DNA of 64,000 nucleotides from Vespa crabro (GCF_910589235.1 NC_060975.1:558001-622000), one strand, 5' to 3'. Counted from the stretch's first letter, positions 12,185-26,400 are shown. Made by a program: numbers and translations. Notes: generated from the sequence alone by a model not told the origin.

Positions 12185-14280
12185 CGGCTAAAACGTAGCG
12201 GAGAGAATTTTTAACCGCATTTCACCTTCCTTTGTTCGCGGAACTCTCTTTTTGCGGACGAACGAGAATAAAAGGAGGAAAAAGGATGACAAAGAGAAAG
12301 AGAGAAAGACGACGACGAGGACGAAACGTCGAATAACCGTCGTTATTCGGCACTTACGAGGCCGTAAAACTCGATTTGGCGGGTTGCGTCGGGCCAACGT
12401 CGGTGCTCGCTCTTCAAAAGGGAGATCTCCAAAGACGAATACGCGCGTTTCGAACAGCGCGCCAATTTTCTTTCAACAAAACGGCCGCGTCTCGCTCGCG
12501 CAGCGGACAATGCCGAGCGGATTCAATAAAACCGCAACAATAAGAGTGAAAATGCTGGGGTTTCGTGACGACTAAAGAGAGAGGGAGAGAAAGAGAGAGA
12601 AAACGAGTTGGGAGTGAGAGGGTTGTAGCGACGCGAGAATGGGAAAGCGGAGGGTAATTTGAATGAAGAGACAAGAGACAATGCGTGGGCGAAGCCGAGA
12701 ATAGTGGGACGAGGAGGTGGAGGAGGAGATGGTGGTGGAGGCGCGGGTGAAAACAACCGCGGAATCAAATTAGCGAGAACGCGGGGTAAGGTAGAAAGTG
12801 AGAGAGAGAGAGAGAAAGAGAGAGGGTGAGTCCTCCGCACAGTGAGCCACCAACCACTGTAAGAGAGAAAGAGAAGGGACAGGAGGAGGGTAATTATATT
12901 TACAAGTGCCAGTTGCCGAATACAAAGGACGTCAAGATTGCTCGATTCATTTCGAGTGCCTTCTCTTGGAGAATCCTTTTTCTAATACCCTTCCTCTCTC
13001 TTCTTTTAGCTACTTATTACTCTTTTCGATTTATGATATGTCACTTTTCTTTAAAATAGATAGCACTTCGTCTTGCTATATCTATTATATGTAATCCCAG
13101 ATATATTTTCTTTATTCGTCGATACGAAAAATTATTGATTATGGTGGTTCTTTATTAAGAAAATAAAATTTATTATCGAATATTTCTCATTGTTTTAACT
13201 ATGAACGAGCGTTCTACGAAGAAACTGTAGACGTGGCTATAGAATTCGCGAGATTCTTTTGTCGAACGATAAGGAGGAGGATGGAGGAAAAGTTACTCCT
13301 CCGGCAAGTTCATAAAAATGTTTTATAGGCTTTCTCCTTGAACGAAAGCGATCTGCTAGGTAGCTCTTTCCTTCGGGTTAAATTGTTTATTTCTAAATTG
13401 AGTTACGCCGCCGCACAATGAGGAAAAAAGTATTGCGTTGATGTGGCGATGGTGGAAAAGAACACAAGAATTCCCTCTCTTTCCTCGAATTTTTCAAAGG
13501 TTTCCTCATCCCCTTAGCCACCTACCCGCGAAACCTTTGAATTTACTCCAGATCCACGAGGTGAGAATTCTTTTCCCTTCGATCTACATGAATAGACATC
13601 CCAAGCAATTAAACTTTTTTTTTTTTTCTCGGATTACTAGAAGCCGATAAAATCGAGTAATTACGAGCAAATAATAAAAATTCTCATGAAAGTCTCAATA
13701 GATATCTATTAATATTAAATTCGTCGAAAAAAAACAAAGAATTTCTATTAATTTTTTCGAAGTAAAAGAAAATAATAAAAATATCCAAATGTTTTTTCCA
13801 AAGAAATTGTTAAACCATAGGACGTACGTGAAAAACAGTGAGTTGTGTGTGTGTGAGAGAGAAAGAGAAAAGAATAGTGGATGGTGCGAATAACGAGGGA
13901 AAAAAGTTCGACGATCACGATGGTAGCGCAGTGCGGTGCGGAAATATCTGGGTAAGCGCGGAAAAGGTGGCAAACGTGGACATTCGACGCAGCCCTCGTT
14001 CGTCGCGTTATGGAATTTTTGCGGAACGGCCTTTTTTAATTGATGCAATTCAAAGCAGGCACTCGGTGCGTCTGGCTCGCTCGTAAAACTTTTCGACGTT
14101 CTTTCCACGGACTTTTAGTCGCGTGAATCCAAACTTTATATCCTTCTTTTTTTCAACTTTAGTGTTTCTTGCGTTTGCTTGCGATTTAAAAAATACCGGA
14201 ACATTTGATTTCTTCTTCTTTTTTTTTATTCTATTGACTCAATTTTTATCGACGCGCGTGTCATATCTTTATTTTGTATC

Positions 14281-14284
<4 letters not shown>

Positions 14285-14321
<37 letters not shown>
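14285..14321. repeat. (TA)n microsatellite
   Basis: Perfect array of about 18 units. Confidence 0.9.
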
Positions 14322-14325
<4 letters not shown>

Positions 14326-15582
14326 TATAGTTTTATAAATTATTATATTTAAAGGAGCGAGTGAGATACATAAAAAGAATGGAAGATGGAAAAGGTGCGT
14401 TTTCGATAATAACGGCGAGCTTCCAAGTTCGCAAACGAGAGAGCTTTTTCCCTTCTTTCCGACACTCCGGCATAATGAAAAGCTTAGCAGTTGGTTTAAC
14501 TTGGCCGAGGATTAAGTTTACCTCGTTTCAAGAGTGCCGGAGAGCTGCGTGGAATTTCTCCTCTTATTTTTCCACCTCCTCGCCCCTGAGCGGGAAAAGA
14601 GCGCTCGGCAGGTATTTCTTAATTAGTAGCAAGTATCTCGTCCAACGAAGGTTGCCTTATTAATTAATATTATGACAGAGAAAGAGTGTGTGCGTGTGCG
14701 TGTGTGTGAGAGAGAGAGAGATTCCTACGTTGTCGTGATTTTCCTAGCCGAGTGAATTTCGATCATCTATGCTTTAACATATTGTTGACTAATTATTTTA
14801 TGTAATAATTAATATGTCTTCATTATTCATAATATGTGGACATTATTCATTATCGAATGAATGTATCAAATATTCAGGACGAGTTATATCAAGTAGATAT
14901 ATGATAATACTATAATTTAAAGAATATTATACCAACGATTTATATAAATTATGATGCATGTATGTTGTGACGTAAGTTTCTCATCATTTTTTCCTTTTTC
15001 TTTTCTTTTTCTTTTTTTTTTTTTTCCAATTCCGTACCACTCGATCTACCTACCTGTAGCTAATATAGACCTTCGAAAAGTCCAATCGTTAAGTGAACGT
15101 ACCGAAGATAAATTCTCGCGTTAAGCCGACAAAGACACGGTGATGCATTCGTTCTGGACCACCCTCGAACTTTCTTTCTCACCCTATAAACTTTCTCTCT
15201 CGGTCGAGTGTCATTAACGAAAGGGTTGTGAAAAGTATGCGAAACGCGTATAAGCGAAAGGGAGGATAGACAAAGAGGAGTTGCCGTCTTATTTGAGGAA
15301 AAAGAAGAAAAGGAGAGAGAGAGAGAGAGAGAGAGAGGAAGAGGGATAGAGGCTATTTCGTTCTTCGAAAAGAAAAAAAGAAAAAGAAGTAGGTACATTG
15401 GCAAAGAGAAAGAAAAGGAGCAGCGAGAGAAAAAACGAAAGTATACTAATGTAATATCGCGCAAGGCGTTTTAATAAACAGAGTTCAGTAATCAAGGCAG
15501 CGGTTTAAGTAGCTTTCTTGTTTTTTAACGATCGTTTTTACGTCCCGTTTAAATCATCCTACGAGAAGAACCAAGGTGGGGA

Positions 15583-15586
<4 letters not shown>

Positions 15587-15629
<43 letters not shown>
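15587..15629. repeat. (AG)n microsatellite
   Basis: Perfect array of about 21 units. A second, shorter AG array lies at about 15312-15337. Confidence 0.9.
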
Positions 15630-15635
<6 letters not shown>

Positions 15636-17154
15636 AAAGATTCAAGATGAACTTGGAAATATTTTTACGAGTTTCATTTTCTCCTCATCTTAAAACTTTT
15701 CTTGATAAAATTCATACGTACGTTTATCCGTGTCGCAAGTAATTCTCTTACCTTTATTCTTATTTCTTTTCTTTTTTCTTTTTTTTTCTCTTTTTTTCAA
15801 TTCTAATTCTAAGCAAGAGAAGATATAATGATGTAAAATCTCGACACATCCTTGGAGATATTTCCCTTTGTGACCAGTCGCAGGAGGACGTTTTTCATTG
15901 GAATCATAGCTTGGTTTAAAGTGTACGCGACACATACACGCACGTACCGCATACACACGGTCACATCAAGCCGGATATTATTTCAGTCGGCGCATATTTC
16001 CGCAAATGAATTTTATGAAAACAGTTTTTGTTCTTTTAATTAATCGCTCTTCCGTTCCCTGGGATACGTCTCTCTCCCCTCCTCTCACACTTTTACTCTC
16101 TCTCTCTCTTTGTCTCTCTCTATCTCTGTCTCTCTCCCTTTCACCCTCCTATCATCTCGTTTCAACGTCGAGCGACGTCGTCCCGTCTTCCGTCGAGCTC
16201 GCGAGGAAATATCCGGACAGCTGGTGCTGTTCAGTTTTTAATAACAATATTGTTTCAAAGACAGTGCGCAAACGAAAATGCGATTCACCTTTTTTGCTTA
16301 AACATCGTCGTCGAAATCTGATTTTGTTTCTTTCTTTTTTTTTTTTTTCTTTTTTTTCTTTTTTCCTTTTTCTTTTGGACTCTGACAATAGCCATTATCG
16401 TTCGTCGTAATATATCATCGAGTATTTTAATATCAACGTCATTTTAATATATATTTTATCATCGTCGACCATACGTAGCTTCGATTCGTCGATTCTTTTT
16501 TCGCTCCTTCTATATTCTTTTTTCTTTCGGTTTTTTTTTTTTTTTTTTTTTTTTTCTTTTTTTTGTCGGGTTTTCCTTTCCTTCCTTCCGTCGCACGTTT
16601 CGTTCCCGAGCGATACAATTTCACGCGGAATTCATTGGAATGCGTAGGTAGCGCGACGCGAAAAGGGACGAATTAACGCGAAAAGCAGCAGGGAGACATT
16701 ACTATTGTTGTTTTTCCTTTATCTCTTTTTTCTTTTTTTGTTGTTTTTTTTTTTTTAATTTTTTTTTAATTTTTTTTTTTTTTTTTATTTTTTCCTTTAA
16801 TTTTTTTAATTGTTTTTTATTTTAAAATGAAATTTCGCGTGGCCCGCGCAAAGGCTAATTCTTCTTTGCGATTCGCATGCGTTCTCGCAAATGGCTTTTG
16901 TAAATAAAAACGGCCGCTATGTCTGGATGCATGGTTTTAATTAATTATTTTCTCGACGCGACGTCACCTTTCGCAAGATAATCCTAAAGTTTTCCAATGA
17001 TTTACGTGTCGATCGTCCGCGTTAAATTACGATTTTCACTTTGTCTCTTTGACGAGTACATTTTTCGTTCGGGTTTCCGACAACGTTGGATACCGATAAC
17101 AACCGACCGTCACAACGGTGAACGGAGAAAATAAGCTACTTAAAAAAAGTACAC

Positions 17155-17446
17155 CCGTTAAAACAACGGGTCCCGACAGTCGGCTCATTTTTTTACACGA
17201 ATTATTCCTTTTATCTTGAACAATGTTGAAAATAAGATTCGAATAATCCGGATATTATTATGTATAATTATTTATGAAAAAAATACTTCGGTTTGGGTGA
17301 AAAGTAAACTCGTTAAAACAAAGTTATCACAGTCGACACATTTTCCATACCAATTATTATTTTTATTTTCAATAATGTTTAAAATAAGATTCGAATAATC
17401 TGAATATTATTATGTCGTGAATATAAATATTTATGAAGACAATAAT
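17155..17446. repeat. Diverged 155-bp tandem duplication
   Basis: Copy 1 (about 17155-17290) and copy 2 (about 17310-17446) share CGTTAAAACAA, an ACAGTCG-x-C-x-CAT motif, AATTATT and CAATGTT. Both also contain the exact stretch AAAATAAGATTCGAATAAT, then ATATTATTATGT and ATTTATGAA, in the same order and at the same spacing. No coding function is seen. Confidence 0.7.
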
Positions 17447-18862
17447 ATAATGTTTATTAATCGAATATCGAAAATGATGATTATTTGATATTTCTTTCTT
17501 TCTTTTTTTTTTTTGTTTGTTTGTGTGTATGTGTTTTTATTTCTTCTATCGAATCATTCGTAGCTTAACTTAAAGTTAAAACGCTTTTGGATTTGATCTT
17601 GTCGAAGATAAAATATCGTGAAGTAAGCGTTGAAGGGGTAAGTCGTACACGAATGGTATAGGTTGGCACGAAAGGGTGAAAATAATTCACGAAAATTGTT
17701 GGGCACTTTCCTCTTTCCTTTTCTCTTTCGTCTTCCCCGTTTTCGTTCGTCGGCCTAACATTACGACAAAGTCTCTCTCTTTCTCTCTCTCTCTCTCTTT
17801 TTCTCTTTCAACGTACATGGGCGTTTTGTACATACAAACAGGAGTAATTGTCGGCCAATTATGTGGTCGCAAGCTCGTACGTTCTACGTATAATATACTT
17901 GGGTGAACGTTCATGGCCAGTAGAAAGAGAAAGAGAGAGAGAGAGAGAGAGGTGTGCCGTAGGTAATCGCGCTCATAAATAACATTTATTGGTGGGCCAG
18001 AACACTAATTGCCAATGATTACCGCGAACGCCAACGAGAAAAATTGCCAATTTACATCGAATGCCTTCTATTATCCCTTTTCCACGAGACTCGCTAGTTC
18101 GATCGCTTATCCTTTCTAGGGAGGGAATTAGGAAGGATAATCGATTTTGATATCGTCCCATTATTCTTAAGTCTTCTTACTTTATTAAGTAACCATATAA
18201 TGTTTGGCCAATGTGCAAATGAATTATTCTCATTTGCATTTTTTTTTCTTTCTTTTTTTTTTTTTTTTGAGTAGATTTATACATGCACATTGTAATAATA
18301 AATAAATGTGATAAATTTTGTAGAATAATTATACGTATAGAGAGTGACGTAATGCAAGTTATCCAAGTTACGTGAACGAAAAGCAAAATAAATGTTTGCA
18401 ATTGGGAATTGGTTGGAATCATTGGTTATTACGTTCGAGGGAAGAAAATAGACATTGTCGCAGTCGGTATAAATTCGCGATGTTCAGCCAAATTTTGATT
18501 CGGTTCGATTCAACTACGAATCGTTCCTTTATTCCCGTGCATTTTCGTTCTCTATCTCTCTCGCACACGTATTCCAATTTCTTCGTTTTTTGGGAAACGG
18601 ATGCAGAGGAGGAACGGGGAGGATTGGTAGTGGAGGGCTTCGCGTTCACACCCGAATAGAGTTGGATTTCGCTCTCCTGAATACACAATGGGATTTATTC
18701 GAAACGTGGCGTATAAAACACAAAGGACTCTGTATGATTGGTAAATTATTGAGCCAAGCAGGATTTGTCGGCCAATCACGTAGCGCCTTTAAATAATTCA
18801 AAGGAAGCTCAAAAGTAGAAAGATGCGAGTAAAGTACAGAAAAAAAGAAGAAGCTCTAGTCG

Positions 18863-18865
<3 letters not shown>

Positions 18866-18907
<42 letters not shown>
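18866..18907. repeat. (TA)n microsatellite
   Basis: About 21 units ending in TATATGTATATACATA. Confidence 0.9.
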
Positions 18908-18914
<7 letters not shown>

Positions 18915-19916
18915 CATAAGATCGAAAAGAGAATCATTATACGTTTAAAAAAGAACATTTCTCTCGATATTTAAATGTATTATTTATAAAAGGAACTTTC
19001 GTTTCATGCATAGGAAAGATCTTGGACGGAATAATTCCGCATCGAAAGGAAAATCACATTCGCAACTTTGGCCCGAACAGTATCCCAAAGTATATCTGTT
19101 AAGGAGAGATAATATGTATGGGGAAAAAAAACAAACAAAAAAATAAATATGATCTGTCAGAAACGAAAAAGTATTTTATGAATAGGAACGATCCTTGACG
19201 GAATAATTTCGTTTACGTTCTTCACGTTCGAAATAAAATCCCGTTCTCGTTCTCGATCGGAGCGATGAGAATGATAGGTCCTTTTTTTCTGGATAGCTGT
19301 TATCGCGATCGGAGAAAATTTCTTCGGAGAGTAGGTAGTAGGTCCGACAAATCCCCGAAGCGTATGGTGCCAGAGAAACGCGGAAGAAATAAAACATTTT
19401 CTCTCTTCTTTCTCTCCAGGGCGATAGTGCGCCGGCAGTTTTGCGGAGCGGACCGAACTTTCCGCATAACTCAGCCTCGTTATCTGACTCGCAAATAAGG
19501 CAACGGAAAAGTTCGCGACATCAATCCGGCCCTCTGTCGGGAGATTCGAAGTTGAAACAATGCTTAAGTCACCCTATAACGTATGAGCCCCAAGAGGGTG
19601 GCACACGAGAAAGACAGAGACGAAGAGAAAGAGAGAGAGAGAGCCAATCGTTCGTGCTAACGTTTTCAAGCTCGATCTTCCAACTTACGATTCCGTTCGA
19701 TTCGATATATCATCGTTCTGCCTATCATCTTTTATGATTATTTCTTTTTCTCTTTTTTTTTTTTTTTCTACTTCGCCAATTTTCACCGTGATTTAGATTT
19801 CATTTGGAATGGTATCGTAAAGATTTATAGATTTACCTACGTGTACCAGGATCCTTAGTTATACCTGAAATGAATAATTAAATGATCGTCCCTCGTCAAC
19901 AATAAAATGAAATGAT

Positions 19917-19922
19917 TTTATT
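19917..19922 (-). terminator. Bx: Candidate Beadex polyadenylation signal AATAAA
   Basis: The plus strand reads TTTATT, giving AATAAA on the coding strand about 770 nt after the stop. A T/GT-rich stretch follows within 30 nt, as expected downstream of a cleavage site. AATAAA occurs often by chance in AT-rich DNA, so this is only a candidate. Confidence 0.4.
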
Positions 19923-20692
19923 CCTTGAATAATACATACATCGGTGTTACAATTAATTCGTTCGTCTAAAATTCAACAATGTAGGGTATACACCTTCGTC
20001 TCTTTCTTCCTTTTCTTCTTTTTCTTTCTTTCTTTTTTCCCCTTTTTTTTTCCCCTCTATACACTTCGTTAACTATCCTTTCACCGGTTATATGAGACAA
20101 TTCGTAATCGAAGAAGTCGAACAGTCGATACACTTCGAAAAAAGCACCATTATTATCATTATTATCTTTCTTTATCCTTTTCCTAAAGATAATACTCGTA
20201 CTATCTACAGAACGAAATCGCTCTTTTTTCTTTTTTTTTTTTCGTTTTTCTTTTTTCCAAAAAGAAAAAAAAATAAAAAAAAAAAAAAAAATTGAAAAGC
20301 GCTAAAGGGATCGCAAATGATCGATTTTATCAGCTTTTCACCGGCATATAATCGCGATCTTTCCTTGCTTTCGTTTCCTCGTATGATCGATAGATCGTAG
20401 CCGATCTTAGCGTGGGGACTCGATCGCGACGAGTTTCTTCTCTTCTCTTTGCAAAAAATCTCACGACGATTTCCATCATCCTTTTTATCTCTTCTCGAAC
20501 CGATGACGATGCTCCGAATAAAACGGAAAAACGAAACGGACCGATAGCAACGACGATAAACTACGCACTCTCGCGATTCGACATATATATATTATTTAGA
20601 TATATATATGTTTGTTATTCTTGTATGTTAAGTTTAGGTGTTAACATAGGTAGTAGGCGTAGACGCGTGTATATCGGCGCTTATTTCGTTTG
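19917..20692 (-). other. Bx: Probable Beadex 3' UTR
   Basis: Sequence from the stop codon to the first well-placed minus-strand AATAAA (19922-19917). It is AT-rich with TA, poly-A and poly-T tracts. The fly gene's 3' UTR is known to carry negative regulatory elements, including miR-9a sites; I looked by eye for a miR-9 seed match here and did not find one. The true end may lie further on or use several sites. Confidence 0.5.
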
Positions 20693-20851
20693 TCATTTGG
20701 CATCGTACGGTGCTTGCGCATTGATACCATTTAAATTATTCATGGGGTTCAGGACGTTGTGAGCGCTCGATGTAGTCGGTGCTGGATATCCATTGTGGTT
20801 ATGGGCTGTTTCCCCATTCGCCTGTCTCGGAGGACCTCCAGCAGGTACCGT
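20693..20851 (-). CDS. Bx: Beadex coding exon 5 (C-terminal tail and stop)
   Basis: After the acceptor TTATCTTTCAG|ACG, 52 codons in the expected phase 0 run to TGA at 20695-20693. The residues begin TVPAGGPPRQANG and end INAQAPYDAK. Composition is rich in Asn, Pro, Ala and Gly with no low-complexity run, like the disordered tails of insect Beadex proteins. The link to exon 4 is inferred from phase, splice signals and tail character, not from a conserved domain, so it is slightly less certain than exons 2-4. An alternative last exon elsewhere in the 6-kb intron cannot be excluded. Confidence 0.85.
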   Translation of the reverse strand, partial: TVPAGGPPRQANGETAHNHNGYPAPTTSSAHNVLNPMNNLNGINAQAPYDAK

Positions 20852-21339
20852 CTGAAAGATAAAAGAGAGATCGTACGATTATTGCCTATATCGGTTCTTT
20901 TTTTAAAAAAGAAAAAAGAAGAAAAAAAAAAAAGAAGAAAGAAAAGGACTTTTTAATACTGCAATCTTTGACAGTCGATGTTTTTTTTTTTTTCCTTTTT
21001 TTCGTACGATTAATAGATACACGAAAATAACCGGTTCATTCCTTATTATTTCAATTTAATCTCTAATAAATTCGTTATCTTCTTTCTTGTAAAATTGTAT
21101 TTACTCTCAGACGGGATAACTCTATTCGGTCGTTTCTCTTTCGTTCGACCCTCTTGTTCCTTCCTTCCTTCCTTCCTTTTCTTTCTCTCTCTCTCTCTTT
21201 TCGTCCTTTTACCTACTTACTTCTGTCTCTATCTCGAGACTGTATTAATGTAGAAGCTAGAGAGGGATAGAGAATAAGAGGAGATGCTGCACGGATAGGT
21301 AAGTGCCGTTGAAAACTTCCAACTTCCTATCTTTCTCCC

Positions 21340-21370
<31 letters not shown>

Positions 21371-21688
21371 CATTTCTCTCTATCTCTTTTTACCCTTCAA
21401 CGTCTTCCAACACTCCCTTTCTCTCGGTTTCTATAGTAAAGGTGTTAAATTATACAGGCTTAAAATTCGGCAGACCGTGCGACTCCCTCTTGACGAAACA
21501 ACGGATCTTCCCACGGCTACGTCTTACTTTACGAACACTCGCGAGTCGATCGTACTAATTTAACTACGACAACGAGTCGACTTGAACAAGAAGAAGAAGA
21601 GAAGAACTCGGGTTTTCTTTCATTTTCTTTTCTTCCCTCTCGATCAGTTTCATAGAAACTTTCTACATCATCAACTTTCTATATATTT

Positions 21689-21722
<34 letters not shown>

Positions 21723-23218
21723 GATAATGAAGTCTGCTTACAGTTTTTTCCACGAATTTTTCCGGCTCTTGAATCCTCGAGAAAGAATAGCCAGAACGCG
21801 CAAGTAAGAGTCCAAGTAATTAACTCGTAAATAATTACGATAAAAATGACAAAGCGTCGCGAAAGAAATGCTTTATCGTTCCATTGCCGCTAGCAAGGGT
21901 GACTCTTTCCTCGCAGAAGAAATCCCTAAATCTTAACCGTAGCGCGAGAACCCTTTCCAAAAGCTTATTCTCTCTCTCTCTTTCTCTCTTGCCGTCTTCT
22001 TTTCGAGCTATCTCTCTTTCTCTTTCCATCTAAACGAGTTCCGGTACGTAATTAAGAAATCTTCATGGAAGGCGACGGAGACCACCGTCCTCTCTTTCTC
22101 TCTCTCTCTCTTTACTTACCATGGGTTAAATTAAGTCTATGACTTATTCAAGTTTTATCTACAATTGCCAGAGGAGGAATTGCCATGGCGTGGATTTACT
22201 GCCGACATTGTAATCAAACGGCACGCGTTTTCAGTACTCCGAGCTACTTTGGAAAGTTTCTTGGACCACTTAGGTACATGCATATCATACTACATAGATT
22301 CTTATGTTTCTATGTAAGAAGGAAAGAAGGGAAAAGTTATTTAATTCGATCGTGACGAATTAATAACGTTGATTATTAATATCGACGATGAAATTATCAG
22401 ACTTTTTGATTAATACACATTCGATAGATTTTTGATACGTTAAACACGTATGGAAAAAAAGAGAGAGAAAGAAGATAAGTAAGTGTCTTGTAAGAAGATA
22501 ACTTGTGTCGTTTGTTAAAGAACATATATCCCTTGTTGAAATCAAATGGAAGGTTGAGATAAGAGATGTACTGAATCGAAACGCGTTCATTTGTCGTTTC
22601 CCCTTCTTAATACCTAGTCGGCAAAAGGAAAAATCTTTTCTCTCTTTCTTTTCTTCTCTCTTTTCTCTATGTAGAAGTCGTTAATGGCACGTTACACGCA
22701 CGAAGTCTCCTCCTCCTTTACGTCTTTTTCTTCTCCTCCTTCTTTCTCTTTTTCTTTACCCAACTCCTCCTCGTTCCTTTCTAATTCTTCTTCCTCGTCG
22801 ACCTCCTCTTTCTCCTCCGTTTTCCTCCTTCAGAAGAGGATTCTAGCCCGCGAATAAGACATTAATCGCAAAGGCGAAGGCAGTTTGCAAGCGACGGTAA
22901 ATGCGGCCCACCAGGAGGGTGCCTGTTGGAGTTCGAGAAGGGGAAAAGCTTTCTCTCTCTCTCTCTCTCTCTTTCTCGTTTGCTCGCTTTGTGAAAGGGA
23001 GAAAGGAGGAGGAGGAGGAGGGTGCCGAGAATCGCGTGTCATTTGTCCGTTGATCTCCTGTGGCTGGGAACAGTCCAGGTGTGTGGCTGCGTTTGGCCAT
23101 TCCTTCGTGCCTTTGCTTTTCTTGCGCGCAAAAATTAGCACCATCGTCGGATCGGAATTAGCCGTGGTATCATTATCCATTTCCTTTCAGGAATTCTTTT
23201 AGAAAGAGATAAAGAGAC

Positions 23219-23249
<31 letters not shown>

Positions 23250-23435
23250 TTTTTTATTGCTCGATATACTTATTCCTATTCTTTAATTAATAGATATTTC
23301 ATTATAATCGGTTGATTAGATTTGGAAATCTCACAAAGAAGGTTTATTCACTAGTTACTGCTTATAACGTGCTCCAAGTTGATTCTCAACTAAACTCATA
23401 ATCACGCGTAAGCTCGCAACCTGCCCCTTTCCCAT

Positions 23436-23468
<33 letters not shown>

Positions 23469-26400
23469 TCTTCTACGTGCTCACGTAAAATTTAGTCCGT
23501 ATACGAGGTAGCTCGTAATAATGAGCTCGTTAAAGAAATAATCTACACGCTAGGTATCATTAATAAATGTAATATTTCTTTTGACATACATAGGATATAT
23601 TTGTGTTCAAAAGAATATCGACACGCGAATATTAAACAAATATCATTTAATTTCATTTCAATTTGAGTTTTTAGTTCTTAGTCGAATGAATTACCTTTCT
23701 CCTTTGGTTTGGATCTAATCGTCTAGAAGACGCGTATAGAAGACATCGTAATACCTTATTCCCTGTACGATTTCCATGGTGCACATTGATCCTCTTAAAT
23801 TCCCATGTACCCGCCGTCTTGGCATTAGCATATTATCTCACCTCTCAAAGTCCTCCCACCATTACTACCTCCTCTACTTCTCTTGGTCTCTTGGCGATGC
23901 CACCCTTTTCCTTCTATATCTCCCTTACTCTTACTCTTTCTCTTTCTTTCTCTTTATCTCCCTCCCTCCCTCTCTCTATCCCTCTCTCTCTCTCCCTCCC
24001 TCTCTCTCATTCTCTCGTCGTTCTTCTCCGTCTTTCCCTCACCCACCTTCTTATTCGACCCTCTGATTCGCGAAGGACTTTACAGACACTCGAGAGTTTG
24101 TTTTAAAACTCAGATAATCGTTTCGAAATTTCTCCCCTTCTCTATCTTCCTCTGTCTTTCTCTGTTTCTCCTTCGTACTACCCTTTCCTCTTACTTCTTC
24201 AAGACGAGCCTCGCTCGTTCCGCATTGCGCCGGATCCCAAGGGGAAAATTAGATCGAAATAAAAGTTCTCGGGGAATTTTAAGCGCGTTACGTTCGTCTC
24301 CTTTCCTACGATCGAACTTTCTTCTCAGAGATTTCAATGATTTCCTCGCATTCCTGTATGTGTATCTCTCCAACGCGAAAATTTATTATTAGACATGTTA
24401 TAAACCTATATGTCGATTCGATGTTACCATTTTTTTTTCTCTCTTCTTTTCTTTTTCTTTCTCCTTTTTTTTTTTTTATTTTTTTAATTTTTTATCGAAA
24501 CATATCAATTTCTCGATCGTTGCTCGAATAAGGTACATCATTAAACGCTTACTTCATTGATTCAAAGGGCGAGGGTCAAGAAATACGAGTTTACGAGGAA
24601 GGATCCTAATTCGATTTATCGAGGGCGATGACTAAACTGTTCTCTTCTTTTCTTTTCCCCTCTTTTAGCAAAAGGGATCTCGTCGAGTTATACGTAAACC
24701 GTGCGCATTCTGGCATTATTTAGAACTAGCTAACCACACGTAGAAAAAGAGAAGGAAAAAGAAAAACGGATCCTTTAGAAGCTTGGTGGGTGGGTTATAG
24801 AGAGGCTCTTGCCTAAGAAAGATCGGGACAGCTGCCTGTGTTCTCAGGCAATCAGAAAAACTACCCTCTCTTCCCCTCTTTCGCTGAACGCTTGGTAGTC
24901 TCCTTTCCCACCCCCCGTAGCCACGGCTTAAGGAGGGTACAAACAGGGTGGCAGCTGTCTCAACGACGCCGAGAACCCTCTTCGCGGTTTTTAAGAACCT
25001 TAACGCTTTCCTCTTCCCTTTCATCTCTCTCTCTCTCTCTCTTTCTTTTTTAACTGAACTCTTTTTTAAACGTATCTTCATGATAGTTGAATCCTCACGA
25101 TGTTAACGTTACGTTTACGAGCCATCGAACTCTGTCGCGAAATGTCAGATAGACGATCGATCCCGAACGATTTTGCTGTGGTGGTGGTATATAACGTCGA
25201 GGGTTTGTCTCGAATACTCACCCTTCTCTGCGATGATATCACGAAGGTATTCACGCTCAAGGAACGAGATGTCAAGAGGGATCGTGTCAGGAGGCTTAGT
25301 CTAATAGATGCGCCAAAAGGACATTAGCATGCTACGCTCGGTCTATCGACATTAGCTTCTTTCCTTCGACGATTTTTTATTTCTCTTATCGATCATTTAT
25401 AACCACGTGAAATTCTTCGAATCGTAAGATACCCCATTGTCATCGTTTTCTCTATTATTCTTTTCAAGCTCTGATAGTCTATTATTCGAGAGTAATAATA
25501 AAAACTCGATGAAACATAATGCAAAGTCTCTTCTCGTCGATCGTTAAATTTCATTTTAATTAAACGCGCACCCTGGACGCAGGAAGATCGCTGATACATA
25601 CATGCGTACATAGACATGCATACATTTAAGCGTTTAGTTTACTTGGGAACACTTACGTGGCACAGAAATAGAGTCGCAAGGGTTACCAACCCCGTTGTTA
25701 CATGCGGCTCGTCGACAGGGCGAAAGGAAAGGGAAAGGGAAGAAATTTGCATATTATAAGTAGTACACGTTACCGAGACTACTGATATCATCTCAGGCAA
25801 CGGGGACCTCGTTACTTTCTGCATGCTTATTATTCGAGTGTGTGTTAACTATTCACGACCTTCGACCAGAATACGAGAAGAGAATACGAGAAATAAAAAG
25901 TATTCTTTTCTATTTTCTTTTTTTTTTTGTTTTTATTTCTTTCTTTTCTTCTATCTTTCTTTTTTTTTTTCTCTCTATCATCCCGCTGTAATCGGATAGC
26001 GAAGATCGAAAAATCTTTAAACATCGTATCGGTATAAATTCTGCAATACGTGACGTCAAAGGGTAAGAGAGAAGATCCTTGCAAGACGGAACTAGGATTA
26101 AGTAGATCTGATCCTTGTTGGGTCGGACACGCCGAGGTCCTTCCGTGCGCCTGAGGCTTAAGATATTGTTTCGAAGCGGAGGCTGTTGCTTTAGGATAAT
26201 CAAGAAGACGTAATCCTAAGAGACTTAGAGTCGATGAGTCCATAATTCCGGACGTTCTCTTTTACTTTTTCCTCCCTTTGAAGTTTGTCCTTATTATACG
26301 TCGATTATTTTCTTTTTAAACTCTCTCTCGCTTTCTCTCTCTCTCTCTGTCTCATCGAAGAGGAAAGAGCCGATAAATTTTGAAATATTTCGTTCGGTAG

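Larger units (their letters stand above)
1..19880. other. Region 3' of Beadex, no recognised gene
   Basis: Apart from the repeats and the small ORF listed separately, I see no gene with a recognisable domain in these 19.9 kb on either strand. 1-1250 is dominated by GA/CT and GATA arrays. 1800-4250 is AT-rich with old duplicated segments. 6.1-8.5 kb is AT-rich unique DNA. 8.5-16.8 kb alternates CT/GA and poly-T arrays with unique blocks, such as 11141-11340 and 14380-14660. 16840-17000 is a non-repetitive block with a CRE-like GACGTCAC. Some of this may be regulatory DNA for Beadex or a neighbour outside the window. Confidence 0.6.

Noticed and set aside
20412..20762. 116-codon plus-strand frame opposite the Beadex 3' end
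   Set aside because: It is a shadow of the Beadex last exon and 3' UTR, with no independent support.
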